From Clostridiales bacterium (GTDB lineage Bacteria > Bacillota > Clostridia > Christensenellales > Aristaeellaceae), in assembly GCA_015056155.1 (NCBI GenBank), contig SVGU01000007.1, positions 1 to 58,318 of the forward strand: a DNA stretch of 58,318 nucleotides, given 5' to 3'. The notes below the pieces were generated by a model. That model did no database searches, had not been told where the DNA came from, and saw nothing but the letters and a program-made list of their open reading frames with translations. The translations under genes were made by a program, and so were the position numbers. How positions within the stretch are numbered: position 1 is the stretch's first letter; each line of letters starts with the position of its first letter. Below are positions 43,306-51,305 of this stretch, one piece after another.

Positions 43306-44409
43306 TTATACCTTGAACTTCCTGCGGCCGTCGTCGATGAGCACGGAGGCGAGCATCACCGCGATGGCTGCCGCCTGCATGCTGTACAGCAGGGTGTTGG
43401 CGGCGCGGATGCCGAATTTGCCGTCCAGACCGAACTCAACGAGGACCACAACGCCCACGGAAAGGAGGAACAGCGGGATGCGCGCGATGGTCCAGGGGGT
43501 CCAGCCCTTCGCCTTCACGCGGCGGATGATGCGCGCGGCGAGGATGAAGACCACCACGACCGCCGCCATGACCATGTTCAGGCAGACGAAGCCGAACTTG
43601 ATCAGCTCGTCGCCGCGCCAGGAATCCAGCATGATCTGCAGCACGCTGATGATGAGCAGACCCGTCTCGGCCGCGCGGCCGGCAGGGCCCTTGCGCAGCA
43701 GCACCGCCAGCGATGCGATCAGCGCGGCGGCGGCGGCAATCGCTTCATAGGCGTAGACCCGCAGCAGGGGGGAGCCCCACTCGTCCATGCCGGCGAAGGG
43801 CAGCATGCTCAGCGCCTCTGCCAAACGGTAGGACGCCATGCCCTGGGAGGTGAACTGCTCGCCGAAGCGGCCGCAGAGGATCAGCAGCGCCATGCCCGGC
43901 ACCAGAATGTCCAGCAGCTCCGCCAGGGAGGTGCGGGTGGCCTTCGATACCAGGAGCGCGCCCAGCAGACCGCCGAAGACCGCGCCGTACATGGTGTAGC
44001 CGCCCTCCCAGAACTGCACGAGGAAGGCCGCCGAGCCGCCCAGGTCATTGATGATGTAACTCCAGCGCACCGCGCAGAACAGCAGATGGCCGCAGACCAG
44101 CGCACAGGCGGCGCTCACCAGCGCCAGCGCCATGCCCTTCCACAGGCAGCCGCAGCGCTTCCAGCCCAGCACGGCCGTCAGCGCGATGGCGCCGGCGAGG
44201 CCCGCGGCGATGCAGATCGCGTAGGCCGGGATCGCGAAACCGGCGGGGTAGCCCCATTCGTCCACCGCGCCCACATACACGGGGGTATCCACCATCAGCG
44301 CGGGGGAGGAGGGCACCAGGAACAGCGCAGCCGCCACGGACAGGACCGCCGCTGCGACCAGGATGAGCTTCAGAGCCATCGGGGGCTTCTTACCTTGCAA
44401 TTCACACAT
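43306..44409 (-). CDS. lgt: Prolipoprotein diacylglyceryl transferase-like protein
   Basis: 367 aa with about eight membrane helices. GGYTMYGAVFGGLLGALLVS (Lgt motif around YG) and LLILCGRFGEQFTSQG (in place of the usual GRxGNFxNxExxG) place it in the Lgt family, which attaches diacylglycerol to the lipobox Cys. The conserved Asn of the signature is Glu here, and the protein is longer than usual, so it may be a divergent paralogue. Promoter TTGCAA-17-TATAAT at 44460-44488. Confidence 0.72.
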   Translation of the reverse strand: MCELQGKKPPMALKLILVAAAVLSVAAALFLVPSSPALMVDTPVYVGAVDEWGYPAGFAIPAYAICIAAGLAGAIALTAVLGWKRCGCLWKGMALALVSAACALVCGHLLFCAVRWSYIINDLGGSAAFLVQFWEGGYTMYGAVFGGLLGALLVSKATRTSLAELLDILVPGMALLILCGRFGEQFTSQGMASYRLAEALSMLPFAGMDEWGSPLLRVYAYEAIAAAAALIASLAVLLRKGPAGRAAETGLLIISVLQIMLDSWRGDELIKFGFVCLNMVMAAVVVVFILAARIIRRVKAKGWTPWTIARIPLFLLSVGVVVLVEFGLDGKFGIRAANTLLYSMQAAAIAVMLASVLIDDGRRKFKV

Positions 44410-44459
44410 ATTCGTATCTCCTGCATTTGCATTGGGCTTTGCACAATAGCCCATCATCC

Positions 44460-44488
44460 ATTATAGCCCTTTTCCCCGCCATTTGCAA
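44460..44488 (-). promoter_or_regulatory. Promoter of the Lgt-like gene
   Basis: Minus strand TTGCAA (44483-44488), 17-nt spacer, TATAAT (44460-44465). Confidence 0.75.
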
Positions 44489-44567
44489 GATGCTGCGGGA
44501 TTTGTTACGCATTTGGGACGCGGGGAAATGCCGCTGATGCGTCAGCGCGGCGCCGTGCAAGTTCCCC

Positions 44568-44596
44568 TTCCCACGGGGCGGTCCGTGTGGTATAAT
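44568..44596 (+). promoter_or_regulatory. Promoter of the radA operon
   Basis: TATAAT at 44591-44596 with an extended TGTGG upstream. The -35 (TTCCCA, 44568-44573) is weak. Confidence 0.6.
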
Positions 44597-44629
44597 AGAT
44601 CAGATAAAACGAAAGGGGGTCTGTGACCC

Positions 44630-46030
44630 TTGGCGAAGGAAAAAACGCTGTTTGCCTGCACGGCATGCGGCTTTGAGACGCCCAAGTGGGTGGGCAAGTG
44701 CCCGGGCTGCGGCGCATGGAATACGATGGAGGAGGCGGCGGTCATCACCGGCACAGCGGCTGGGAAGAGCGGGAAGATCGCTGCGAACCAGCGTCCGGGC
44801 ACCGGCGCGTCGCCGATGCTGCTGGGAGACATCCCGGAGGATGTGACGGTGCGCGTCTCCACGGGCATCGGGGAGCTGGACCGCGTCCTGGGCGGCAGCG
44901 CGGCGGACAATTCCGGCCTGGTCGAGGGTGCGCTGATGCTCATCGGCGGCGACCCCGGCGTGGGCAAATCGACGCTGCTGCTGCAGGTCTGCGCGAATCT
45001 GGCGCGCTCGGGCAAGCGCGTGCTGTACGTCAGCGGCGAGGAAAGCGCCAAGCAGATCAAGCTCCGCGCGAACCGTCTGGGCGTGACAAATATGCCCAAC
45101 CTGTATGTGCTGGCGGAAAACGCGCTGGATGCGGTGGAGGAAAAGCTGCGGCACCTGCAGCCGGATGTGGCGGTGATCGACTCGGTGCAGACGATGTACC
45201 GGCCGGACATGCCCTCCGCGCCCGGCTCGGTCAGCCAGATCCGCGAGTGCACGAGCCTGGTGATGCGCGTGTGCAAGGAGACGGGCATCGCCTGCTTCCT
45301 CGTCGGCCACGTGACCAAGGACGGCGCGATCGCGGGCCCGAGGCTGCTGGAGCACATGGTGGACGTGGTGCTCTACTTCGAGGGCGACAAGATGCAGGAG
45401 TACCGCCTGCTGCGCGCGGTGAAGAACCGCTTCGGCTCGGTCAATGAGCTGGGCGTGTTCCAGATGACCGGCGAGGGCATGGTGGAGGTGCTCAACCCCT
45501 CGGAGCAGCTGCTGTCCCGCCGGGCCAAGGGCGCCAGCGGGTCGGTGGTGTTCTGCGGGCTGGAGGGCTCGCGGCCGCTGCTGTGCGATGTGCAGGCGCT
45601 GGCCAGCCAGTCCTATTTCGGCACGCCCCGCAGGACGGTCGGCGGCGCGGATACCTCCCGCGTGGCGCTGCTGCTGGCGGTGCTGGAGAAGCGCGCGAAC
45701 CAGAAGACGTACAACCAGGATGTGTACATCAATGTGGCCGGCGGTCTGGAATTGTCGGAGCCGGCGGCGGACCTGGCGCTGTGTCTGGCGGTCGTGTCCT
45801 CCCTGCGGGATGAGGCGATCGGCGCGGACGTTGCGGTGATGGGCGAGGTCGGCCTGGCGGGCGAGGTGCGCGCCATCCCCCAGTGCGATCGGCGCATTGC
45901 CGAATGCAGGCGCCTGGGCTTCACGACCATCGTGCTGCCCCGGGAGAACCTCCGCCGCATCAAGGACGAGGAGGGCGTGAAGCTCATCGGCGTGGACACG
46001 GTGATGCAGGCCATCAGCGTGCTGTTCTGA
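44630..46030 (+). CDS. radA: DNA repair protein RadA
   Basis: 466 aa. Zinc finger CTACGFETPKWVGKCPGC (residues 10-27), Walker A GGDPGVGKSTLLLQV, the RadA-specific KNRFGSVNELGVF and a C-terminal Lon-protease-like domain with GGLELSEPAADLAL. RadA promotes branch migration in recombination. The start is TTG at 44630 behind AAGGGGG. No upstream ATG fits. It begins an operon with the PIN-TRAM gene, as in Bacillus. Confidence 0.96.
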   Translation: MAKEKTLFACTACGFETPKWVGKCPGCGAWNTMEEAAVITGTAAGKSGKIAANQRPGTGASPMLLGDIPEDVTVRVSTGIGELDRVLGGSAADNSGLVEGALMLIGGDPGVGKSTLLLQVCANLARSGKRVLYVSGEESAKQIKLRANRLGVTNMPNLYVLAENALDAVEEKLRHLQPDVAVIDSVQTMYRPDMPSAPGSVSQIRECTSLVMRVCKETGIACFLVGHVTKDGAIAGPRLLEHMVDVVLYFEGDKMQEYRLLRAVKNRFGSVNELGVFQMTGEGMVEVLNPSEQLLSRRAKGASGSVVFCGLEGSRPLLCDVQALASQSYFGTPRRTVGGADTSRVALLLAVLEKRANQKTYNQDVYINVAGGLELSEPAADLALCLAVVSSLRDEAIGADVAVMGEVGLAGEVRAIPQCDRRIAECRRLGFTTIVLPRENLRRIKDEEGVKLIGVDTVMQAISVLF

Positions 46031-46057
46031 GTTTATGGACGGACGAGGCGATCGGAA

Positions 46058-47170
46058 ATGATGAGATCAAAACAGATGCAGCGCCTGCTGCGGATCCTTG
46101 TGATGGGCGCGGGCGCGGGAGCCGGCGCGGCGGTCGCGTTCGGCTGCGTGCAGGTGTACCGGATGACCACGGCGCTGACGATGCCGCTGGGGCTGCTGGT
46201 GCTGCTGTACTGCGGGCTGGGCGCGGCGGGCATGCTGGCCGGATGGCTTGCGGCGCCCCGGATCGTGAAGTGGTGCGGCGAATGGATGGAGAGCGTGGAG
46301 CGGCAGCTGGACGCCCTGTCCACCGCGCAGCTGGCGTCCATGTCTGCAGGCCTGATCACGGGGCTGCTGATCGCGGCGCTGCTGACGCAGGTGCTCAACT
46401 ACCTGGGCGATTCGATATTCACGCTGGCGGCTTCGGCGGTCATGTACGTGGTGCTGGGCGCGACGGGCGTCTCCATCGGCAAGCGGCGCACGGAGGACTT
46501 CTCCGAGCTCCTGAGCAGCAAGGAGCCCCGCCGGGAGCGCCGCGCGAAGCAGCAGAATGATGCCGCAGCGCTGAAGGTGCTGGACAGCTCCGTGCTGATC
46601 GACGGCCGGCTGGAGGCGGTGCTGAAGACCGGCTTCCTGGAGGGCGAGATGCTGATCCCGGATTTCGTGCTGGCGGAAATGCAGAGCATGGCGGATTCCG
46701 CGGAGGAGGCGAAGCGGATCCGCGGCCGCCGGGGGCTGGACGCCGTGAAGCGCCTGCAGGAAGACCCGGCGGTGCGCCTCCGGGTGGAGGACACCGGCGA
46801 TCTGTCCCTGCAGGACGCGGATGTGCGGCTGATGGCGCTGGCGAGGGACATGGATGCGGCGCTGATGACCGGGGACTTCAACCTGAACCGGGCGGCCCGC
46901 GTGATCGGCGTCCGGGTGCTGAACCTGAACGACCTGGCGGTGGCGCTGCGGCAGGTGACGGCGGCGGGCGATGTGCTGTCCGTGCGCGTGACGAAGGAAG
47001 GCCGCGAGGCCGGTCAGGGCGTGGGCTACCTGGAGGACGGCACGATGATCGTGATCGAGGGCGGCCGCGAATGCGTGGGGCAGACGGTACGGGTCACGGT
47101 GACCTCGGTGCTGCAGACGAGCGCGGGCCGGATGGTGTTCGCCAAACGCAGCGCCCAGGAGGACAAATGA
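46058..47170 (+). CDS. yacL: Membrane PIN-TRAM protein (YacL type)
   Basis: 370 aa. Four membrane helices (residues 10-150), then a PIN nuclease fold with LDSSVLIDGRLEAVLKTGFL, VLAEMQSMAD and MTGDFNLNRAA carrying the acidic residues, and a C-terminal TRAM domain (GQGVGYLEDGTMIVIEGG). YacL proteins are putative membrane ribonucleases next to radA. IspD, the usual next gene in Bacillus, is not here. Confidence 0.92.
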   Translation: MMRSKQMQRLLRILVMGAGAGAGAAVAFGCVQVYRMTTALTMPLGLLVLLYCGLGAAGMLAGWLAAPRIVKWCGEWMESVERQLDALSTAQLASMSAGLITGLLIAALLTQVLNYLGDSIFTLAASAVMYVVLGATGVSIGKRRTEDFSELLSSKEPRRERRAKQQNDAAALKVLDSSVLIDGRLEAVLKTGFLEGEMLIPDFVLAEMQSMADSAEEAKRIRGRRGLDAVKRLQEDPAVRLRVEDTGDLSLQDADVRLMALARDMDAALMTGDFNLNRAARVIGVRVLNLNDLAVALRQVTAAGDVLSVRVTKEGREAGQGVGYLEDGTMIVIEGGRECVGQTVRVTVTSVLQTSAGRMVFAKRSAQEDK

Positions 47171-47661
47171 CGATGAAAAAGTGGATCAAGCCGCCCTTTG
47201 CGGTCATCGGCCTGGAGGGCAGGAAGCCGGAGGACGGCGAGGATATCGTCCGGCGGCTGTGGGAGGAGGCGAACCGCCGCTTCCCGGAGGTCGCGGGCCT
47301 TGCGAAGCTCCGCGATGACGGCAGCCTTGCGGGCGTGTGGGGCGCGATGACCGACGCGAGCCGCGCTTTCCGCCCGTGGGAGGACGGCTTCTCGCGGGGG
47401 CTGTACCTCGCCGGCGTGGAGTGCCGGGAGGACGCGGCTGCCCCGGAGGGCTGGACGCGCTGGGAGGTGCCGGGCTTTGAGTACCTCCGCGTGGAGAACG
47501 ACGGGCCGGAGGTCTTTTCCCGGACGCTTCTGGAGATGGAAGCTGCCGGCATGAAGCTGGCCGGCGCGGTGCAGGACTTTACCGACCCTGCGACCGGGCA
47601 GGGATACATGTGCTTCCCCATCCGCAGCCTGGATGCGGGGGAAGGCACGGAAGGAGTGTGA
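47167..47661 (+). CDS. GyrI-like effector-binding domain protein
   Basis: 164 aa. The AraC/GyrI-like SOUL-type fold is suggested by PPFAVIGLEGR, LAGVWGAMTD, YLAGVECRED and WEVPGFEYLRVEN. Free-standing members bind small cationic molecules or inhibit gyrase. The gene starts at ATG 47167, overlapping the yacL stop by 4 nt. Confidence 0.78.
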   Translation: MTMKKWIKPPFAVIGLEGRKPEDGEDIVRRLWEEANRRFPEVAGLAKLRDDGSLAGVWGAMTDASRAFRPWEDGFSRGLYLAGVECREDAAAPEGWTRWEVPGFEYLRVENDGPEVFSRTLLEMEAAGMKLAGAVQDFTDPATGQGYMCFPIRSLDAGEGTEGV

Positions 47662-47665
47662 CCTG

Positions 47666-48982
47666 ATGAAGCTGAATGTCCGGCGGACGGCGCTGGTGGG
47701 CATGGCCTTCCTGGCGATCAACGCCTTCTGGGGGCTGTATGATTTTGCGGTCCCGCTGATCCTGAAGAACACGTATGCGCTGGGGGAAACGGCCACCGGC
47801 GCGGTGATGGCGATGGACAATGTGGCGGCGCTGGTGCTGCTGCCGCTTTTCGGCGCGCTGAGCGATCGGCGCGGACGGCGCATGCCCTTCATCCTGTGGG
47901 GGTCGATGGCCGCCTCGGCGCTGATGGTGCTGCTGCCGGTTCTGGTGCGGCAGGGGATGATGGCGCAGGTGAAGGGCGAGGGGCTGGCGGCGTTCCTGCT
48001 GCTGCTGGGATTGCTGCTGATCGCCATGGGTACCTTCCGTTCGCCGACGGTCGCGCTGATGCCGGACGTCACGCCCAAATTCCTGCGCTCGAAGGCCAAC
48101 GCGGTCATCAACCTGATGGGCGCCATCGGCAGCGCGCTGTCCCTGGTGCTGACGAAGGTGCTGGTGGTGAAGACCGTGGACGCTGCCGGCGCGAGCGTGA
48201 GCGACTACACGTGGCTGTTCGTGTCCGTGGCGGCGCTGATGACCGTCTGCGCGTGGGTGGTGAAGCTCACCATCCCCGAGGAACGGCTGAAGGCGGAGGC
48301 CGATGCGATCAACGCGCATCTGGAGCAGCCGGAGCAGCAGGACGCGGCGAAAACGCAGGCCCGGAGGCTGACGAAGGCGGAAATGCGCTCGCTGGTGCTG
48401 ATCCTGCTGTCGGTCGCGCTGTGGTTCATGGCGTACAACGCGGTCACGACGGCCTTCAGCCGCTATGCGCTGGACGTCTGGAAGGTGGAGAACGAGGGCG
48501 ATGCGGCGACCTGCCTGCTGGTGGCGACTGTGGCTGCCATCGCCGCCTACTGGCCGGTGGGCATCGTTTCCAGCCACATCGGCCGGAAGAAGACGATCCT
48601 CATCGGCGTAGCGATGCTGATGATCTGCTTCGCGCTCGGCTGTTTCGAAAGGGAACTCAACCTCGTGTCATACGTGATGTTCCTGATGGTGGGCGTGGGC
48701 TGGGCGGCCATCGGCGTGAACAGCTACCCGATGGTCGTGGAGCTGGCGTCCGGGTCGGACGTGGGCAAGTATACCGGGTATTACTATACCTTCTCGATGG
48801 CGGCGCAGGTGCTCACGCCCGTGCTTTCCGGCGCACTGCTGGAGCATGTGGGCTACTGGACGCTGTTCCCCTATGCGCTGGTGATGGCCAGCTGCGCCTT
48901 CGGGACGATGCTGTTCGTCCGGCACGGCGACAGCAGGCCGGCGGCAAAAAACGGACTTGAAGCGCTGGATGTGGAGGATTGA
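47666..48982 (+). CDS. MFS transporter (SLC45/GPH-like)
   Basis: 438 aa with 12 helices. FGALSDRRGRRMPFILWGS is the MFS loop 2-3 signature, and RSPTVALMPDVTPKFLRSKA and GWAAIGVNSYPMVVELA resemble sucrose/SLC45-type transporters. ATG follows GGAGTG. In operon with the GyrI-like gene (4-nt gap) and the diesterase. Confidence 0.88.
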   Translation: MKLNVRRTALVGMAFLAINAFWGLYDFAVPLILKNTYALGETATGAVMAMDNVAALVLLPLFGALSDRRGRRMPFILWGSMAASALMVLLPVLVRQGMMAQVKGEGLAAFLLLLGLLLIAMGTFRSPTVALMPDVTPKFLRSKANAVINLMGAIGSALSLVLTKVLVVKTVDAAGASVSDYTWLFVSVAALMTVCAWVVKLTIPEERLKAEADAINAHLEQPEQQDAAKTQARRLTKAEMRSLVLILLSVALWFMAYNAVTTAFSRYALDVWKVENEGDAATCLLVATVAAIAAYWPVGIVSSHIGRKKTILIGVAMLMICFALGCFERELNLVSYVMFLMVGVGWAAIGVNSYPMVVELASGSDVGKYTGYYYTFSMAAQVLTPVLSGALLEHVGYWTLFPYALVMASCAFGTMLFVRHGDSRPAAKNGLEALDVED

Positions 48983-48984
48983 TG

Positions 48985-49830
48985 ATGATGTGGCTGATCG
49001 TGATCGTTGCGGTGTTGGCGCTGTTCGTGGCGGTGTATGCGTGGCTGGTGCTGCCGAATCTGCCCCGGCGGGATATTTCCGCGCTGCTGCCGTATGACTA
49101 TGCGCACCGCGGGCTGTGGAACACCAACGACCCCGGCGAAGCGACCCGCCCGGAGAACAGCCTGGCTGCCTTCCGCGCCGCGGCGGAAAAGGGCTATGGC
49201 ATGGAGCTGGACGTGCACCTGACGGCAGACGGGCATCTGGTCGTGCATCACGACGACAGCCTCAAGCGCCTGACGGGCGAGGACGTCGTCATCGGCCGGA
49301 GCACGCTGGCGCAGGTGCGCGCGTGCCACCTGCCCAACGGCGAACCGGTGCCCACCTTCGACGAGCTGCTGGAGACGGTGGCAGGCCGCACACCGCTGAT
49401 CGTCGAGGTGAAGGTGGAAAAGAACGCCGACGCCCTGAGCAAGGCGGTCTATGAGCGCATGCGGCGCTACGACGGCCTGTGGTGCATGGAGAGCTTCGAC
49501 CCGATGGCGGTCCGCTGGTTCCGCCTGCATGCGCCGGAGGTGATCCGCGGCCAGCTGGCCTTCAACGCCGCCGGAAAGGGCAAGACGTGGAAGCTGTGGT
49601 GGCGCAACATCGGCATCGCCTCCATGGTGCAGGACGTCTGGGCGCGCCCGGACTTCATCGCCTTCGATTTCAAGTCGGAGAAGAAGTGGTGCCTGCCGAT
49701 GTTCCTGCTGCGGCGGATGAAGCCGTGGTTCGCGGCGTGGACGGTCCGCTCGCAGGCGGACATGGATGCGCTGCGCGGCTCCTATGACCTGCAGATCTTC
49801 GAGAAATTCGAGGCAAAACGGCCCGAATGA
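48985..49830 (+). CDS. Glycerophosphodiester phosphodiesterase
   Basis: 281 aa. An N-terminal membrane helix (residues 1-25) anchors a GDPD TIM barrel: YAHRGLW (catalytic His-Arg), PENSLAAF, GMELDVHLTADGHLVVHHDD (metal Glu/Asp and second His) and IVEVKVEKN. It cleaves glycerophosphodiesters to sn-glycerol-3-phosphate. ATG 48985 is best spaced to GGAGG. Two flanking ATGs are possible. It ends the operon that includes the MFS transporter. Confidence 0.92.
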   Translation: MMWLIVIVAVLALFVAVYAWLVLPNLPRRDISALLPYDYAHRGLWNTNDPGEATRPENSLAAFRAAAEKGYGMELDVHLTADGHLVVHHDDSLKRLTGEDVVIGRSTLAQVRACHLPNGEPVPTFDELLETVAGRTPLIVEVKVEKNADALSKAVYERMRRYDGLWCMESFDPMAVRWFRLHAPEVIRGQLAFNAAGKGKTWKLWWRNIGIASMVQDVWARPDFIAFDFKSEKKWCLPMFLLRRMKPWFAAWTVRSQADMDALRGSYDLQIFEKFEAKRPE

Positions 49831-49837
49831 GCCGATG

Positions 49838-49872
49838 TCAACCCGACTTGACACGATTGTCAAGCCGGGTTG
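49838..49872. other. Long inverted repeat, probable terminator or operator
   Basis: CAACCCGACTTGACA pairs with TGTCAAGCCGGGTTG (one mismatch) around CGAT. It follows the diesterase gene and precedes the XRE gene by 60 nt. GCGTTTT follows, which fits weak termination. The TTGACA inside each arm also suggests a regulatory site. Confidence 0.65.
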
Positions 49873-49932
49873 GTAGCGTTTTGGGAGAAAATATGCTATC
49901 ATGAGCGCAATGAAAGGCGAGGAGGCATGGCG

Positions 49933-50475
49933 ATGACCATCGGAGAAAAGCTGCAGCGGCTGCGCAAGGCGCGGGGCTGGACGCAGGAGGAGCTGGCGGA
50001 GCGGGTCGGCGTATCGCGGCAGTCCCTGTCCAAATGGGAGGCGAACGCAGCGCTGCCGGACACGGCAAACGTGATCGCGCTGGCGGACCTGTTCGGCGTG
50101 ACGACGGACTATCTCCTGCGGGAGGACGCGGCCCCGCCGGTACGGACGGAATCCGGCGAGGCGGATGCGGCGGCGAAGCCGGGCCGTACCTGCTGGTACG
50201 CATCGCCCCGGGAGCTGGGAGGACGGCTGATGGTGGCCGGCGCGGCCATCGGGCTGATCGTGCTGCGGGTGCTCGCGTCGGTCTACCCGGTGCGGGTGGG
50301 CATTGACGGCCGGGAATACACAGGCTTTGCGGCTTTCCTGTATTATTACGATCTGTGGTGGGCGCTGTGGCTGATGGCGGCGGTGCTGCTGCTGGGGTTG
50401 GTGCAGTGGTTCTGGCCGTGGCTGGCGGCGCTGGCAAAGCGGTTCCGGGCGTGGCTGAAGAGAACGGTAAAATGA
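49933..50475 (+). CDS. Membrane-anchored XRE regulator
   Basis: 180 aa. Residues 1-65 are a helix-turn-helix (TIGEKLQRLRKARGWTQEEL, AERVGVSRQSLSKWE, ALADLFGVTTDYLL). Two membrane helices follow (about 100-120 and 135-160). The regulator is therefore tethered, and may sense membrane state. ATG 49933 is 7 nt from GGAGG. ATG 49927 is too close. Confidence 0.88.
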   Translation: MTIGEKLQRLRKARGWTQEELAERVGVSRQSLSKWEANAALPDTANVIALADLFGVTTDYLLREDAAPPVRTESGEADAAAKPGRTCWYASPRELGGRLMVAGAAIGLIVLRVLASVYPVRVGIDGREYTGFAAFLYYYDLWWALWLMAAVLLLGLVQWFWPWLAALAKRFRAWLKRTVK

Positions 50476-50482
50476 GCATACG

Positions 50483-50521
50483 AAAAGGGATCGCCCCGTA
50501 GCAGGAGCGATCCCTCATTTT
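50483..50521. terminator. Bidirectional terminator
   Basis: AGGGATCGC pairs with GCGATCCCT, with AAAA before and CATTTT after. Confidence 0.85.
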
Positions 50522-50529
50522 GTCTGTGA

Positions 50530-51228
50530 TTACTGCGCAGCAGCCACCGCGGTGATGTGGGTGTTGACGCCCTCGTACCAATACACGAAGCCGGTCACAT
50601 CCACCACGTCGCCAGCCTTCAGCGCGCCCACAGCCGCGTACACCTCGGTGTCGGGGCCGGTCAGGTAGCGCTCGACGCAGAAGCTGTAGTCCGCATCGCC
50701 GTAGGTCAGAGTGACGTAGATGTCGTCGCCGGGCTCGCCGTTCTTGTACTCGATGGCCTTCACGGTCATGCCCTTGAAGACGGCCAGCTGGTTCTGGTAG
50801 TTGATCAGCTCTTCGGTGCCCAGCACAGCGGTCAGGTCGACGGGAGCGGCGATGTAGCCGATGCCGCCGTCAACGAACTCGAAGGTGCCGTCCATGACCT
50901 CGACCTCGCCGGCCCAGGCGCCCTTGAAGCCGGTGACCTTGATCTTCGTGCCGGGGAGCATCTTGGCGGCGTCTTCTTCGGAGCAGGCCAGCTCATACAG
51001 GAAGTAAGCGCCCTCTTCATCGGCGGCGTAGACGGTGATCTTGTTGTCCCACCAGGACTGGGTCGCCTGCACGTAGCACTCGATGACGACTTCCGCGTCC
51101 ATCTCGGCAGCGGCGTACTCAGCATAGGTCATCACGCCCTCGGACTTCGCCTCAACGGCGGTCTCCGCCATGGCGCCGCAAGCCAGCAGCATCAGCATGG
51201 CCATCAGCATCGCAACGAACTTCTTCAT
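50530..51228 (-). CDS. Secreted OB-fold-like protein
   Basis: 232 aa. The N-terminus has a signal sequence that could end either at a lipobox-like LLAC or at AMA|E. Two repeats of about 90 residues (VVIECYVQATQSWWDNKITV and VYVTLTYGDADYSF-type segments with GTKIKVTGFKG and GDVVDVTGFVYW) look like OB folds. No catalytic motif. It lies behind the ABC transporter operon but has its own promoter. Confidence 0.72.
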   Translation of the reverse strand: MKKFVAMLMAMLMLLACGAMAETAVEAKSEGVMTYAEYAAAEMDAEVVIECYVQATQSWWDNKITVYAADEEGAYFLYELACSEEDAAKMLPGTKIKVTGFKGAWAGEVEVMDGTFEFVDGGIGYIAAPVDLTAVLGTEELINYQNQLAVFKGMTVKAIEYKNGEPGDDIYVTLTYGDADYSFCVERYLTGPDTEVYAAVGALKAGDVVDVTGFVYWYEGVNTHITAVAAAQ

Positions 51229-51272
51229 GATTGTTTCCCTCCAAATGTCGTTCTGTTTTGGGGTACAAGGGT

Positions 51273-51300
51273 ATTATACCGCAATTTGCTGAAAAATCAA
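51273..51300 (-). promoter_or_regulatory. Promoter of the secreted OB-like gene
   Basis: Minus strand TTGATT (51295-51300), 16-nt spacer, TATAAT (51273-51278). It begins within 6 nt of the binding-protein stop codon and no terminator lies between, so read-through is also likely. Confidence 0.72.
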
Positions 51301-51305
51301 TGGTT

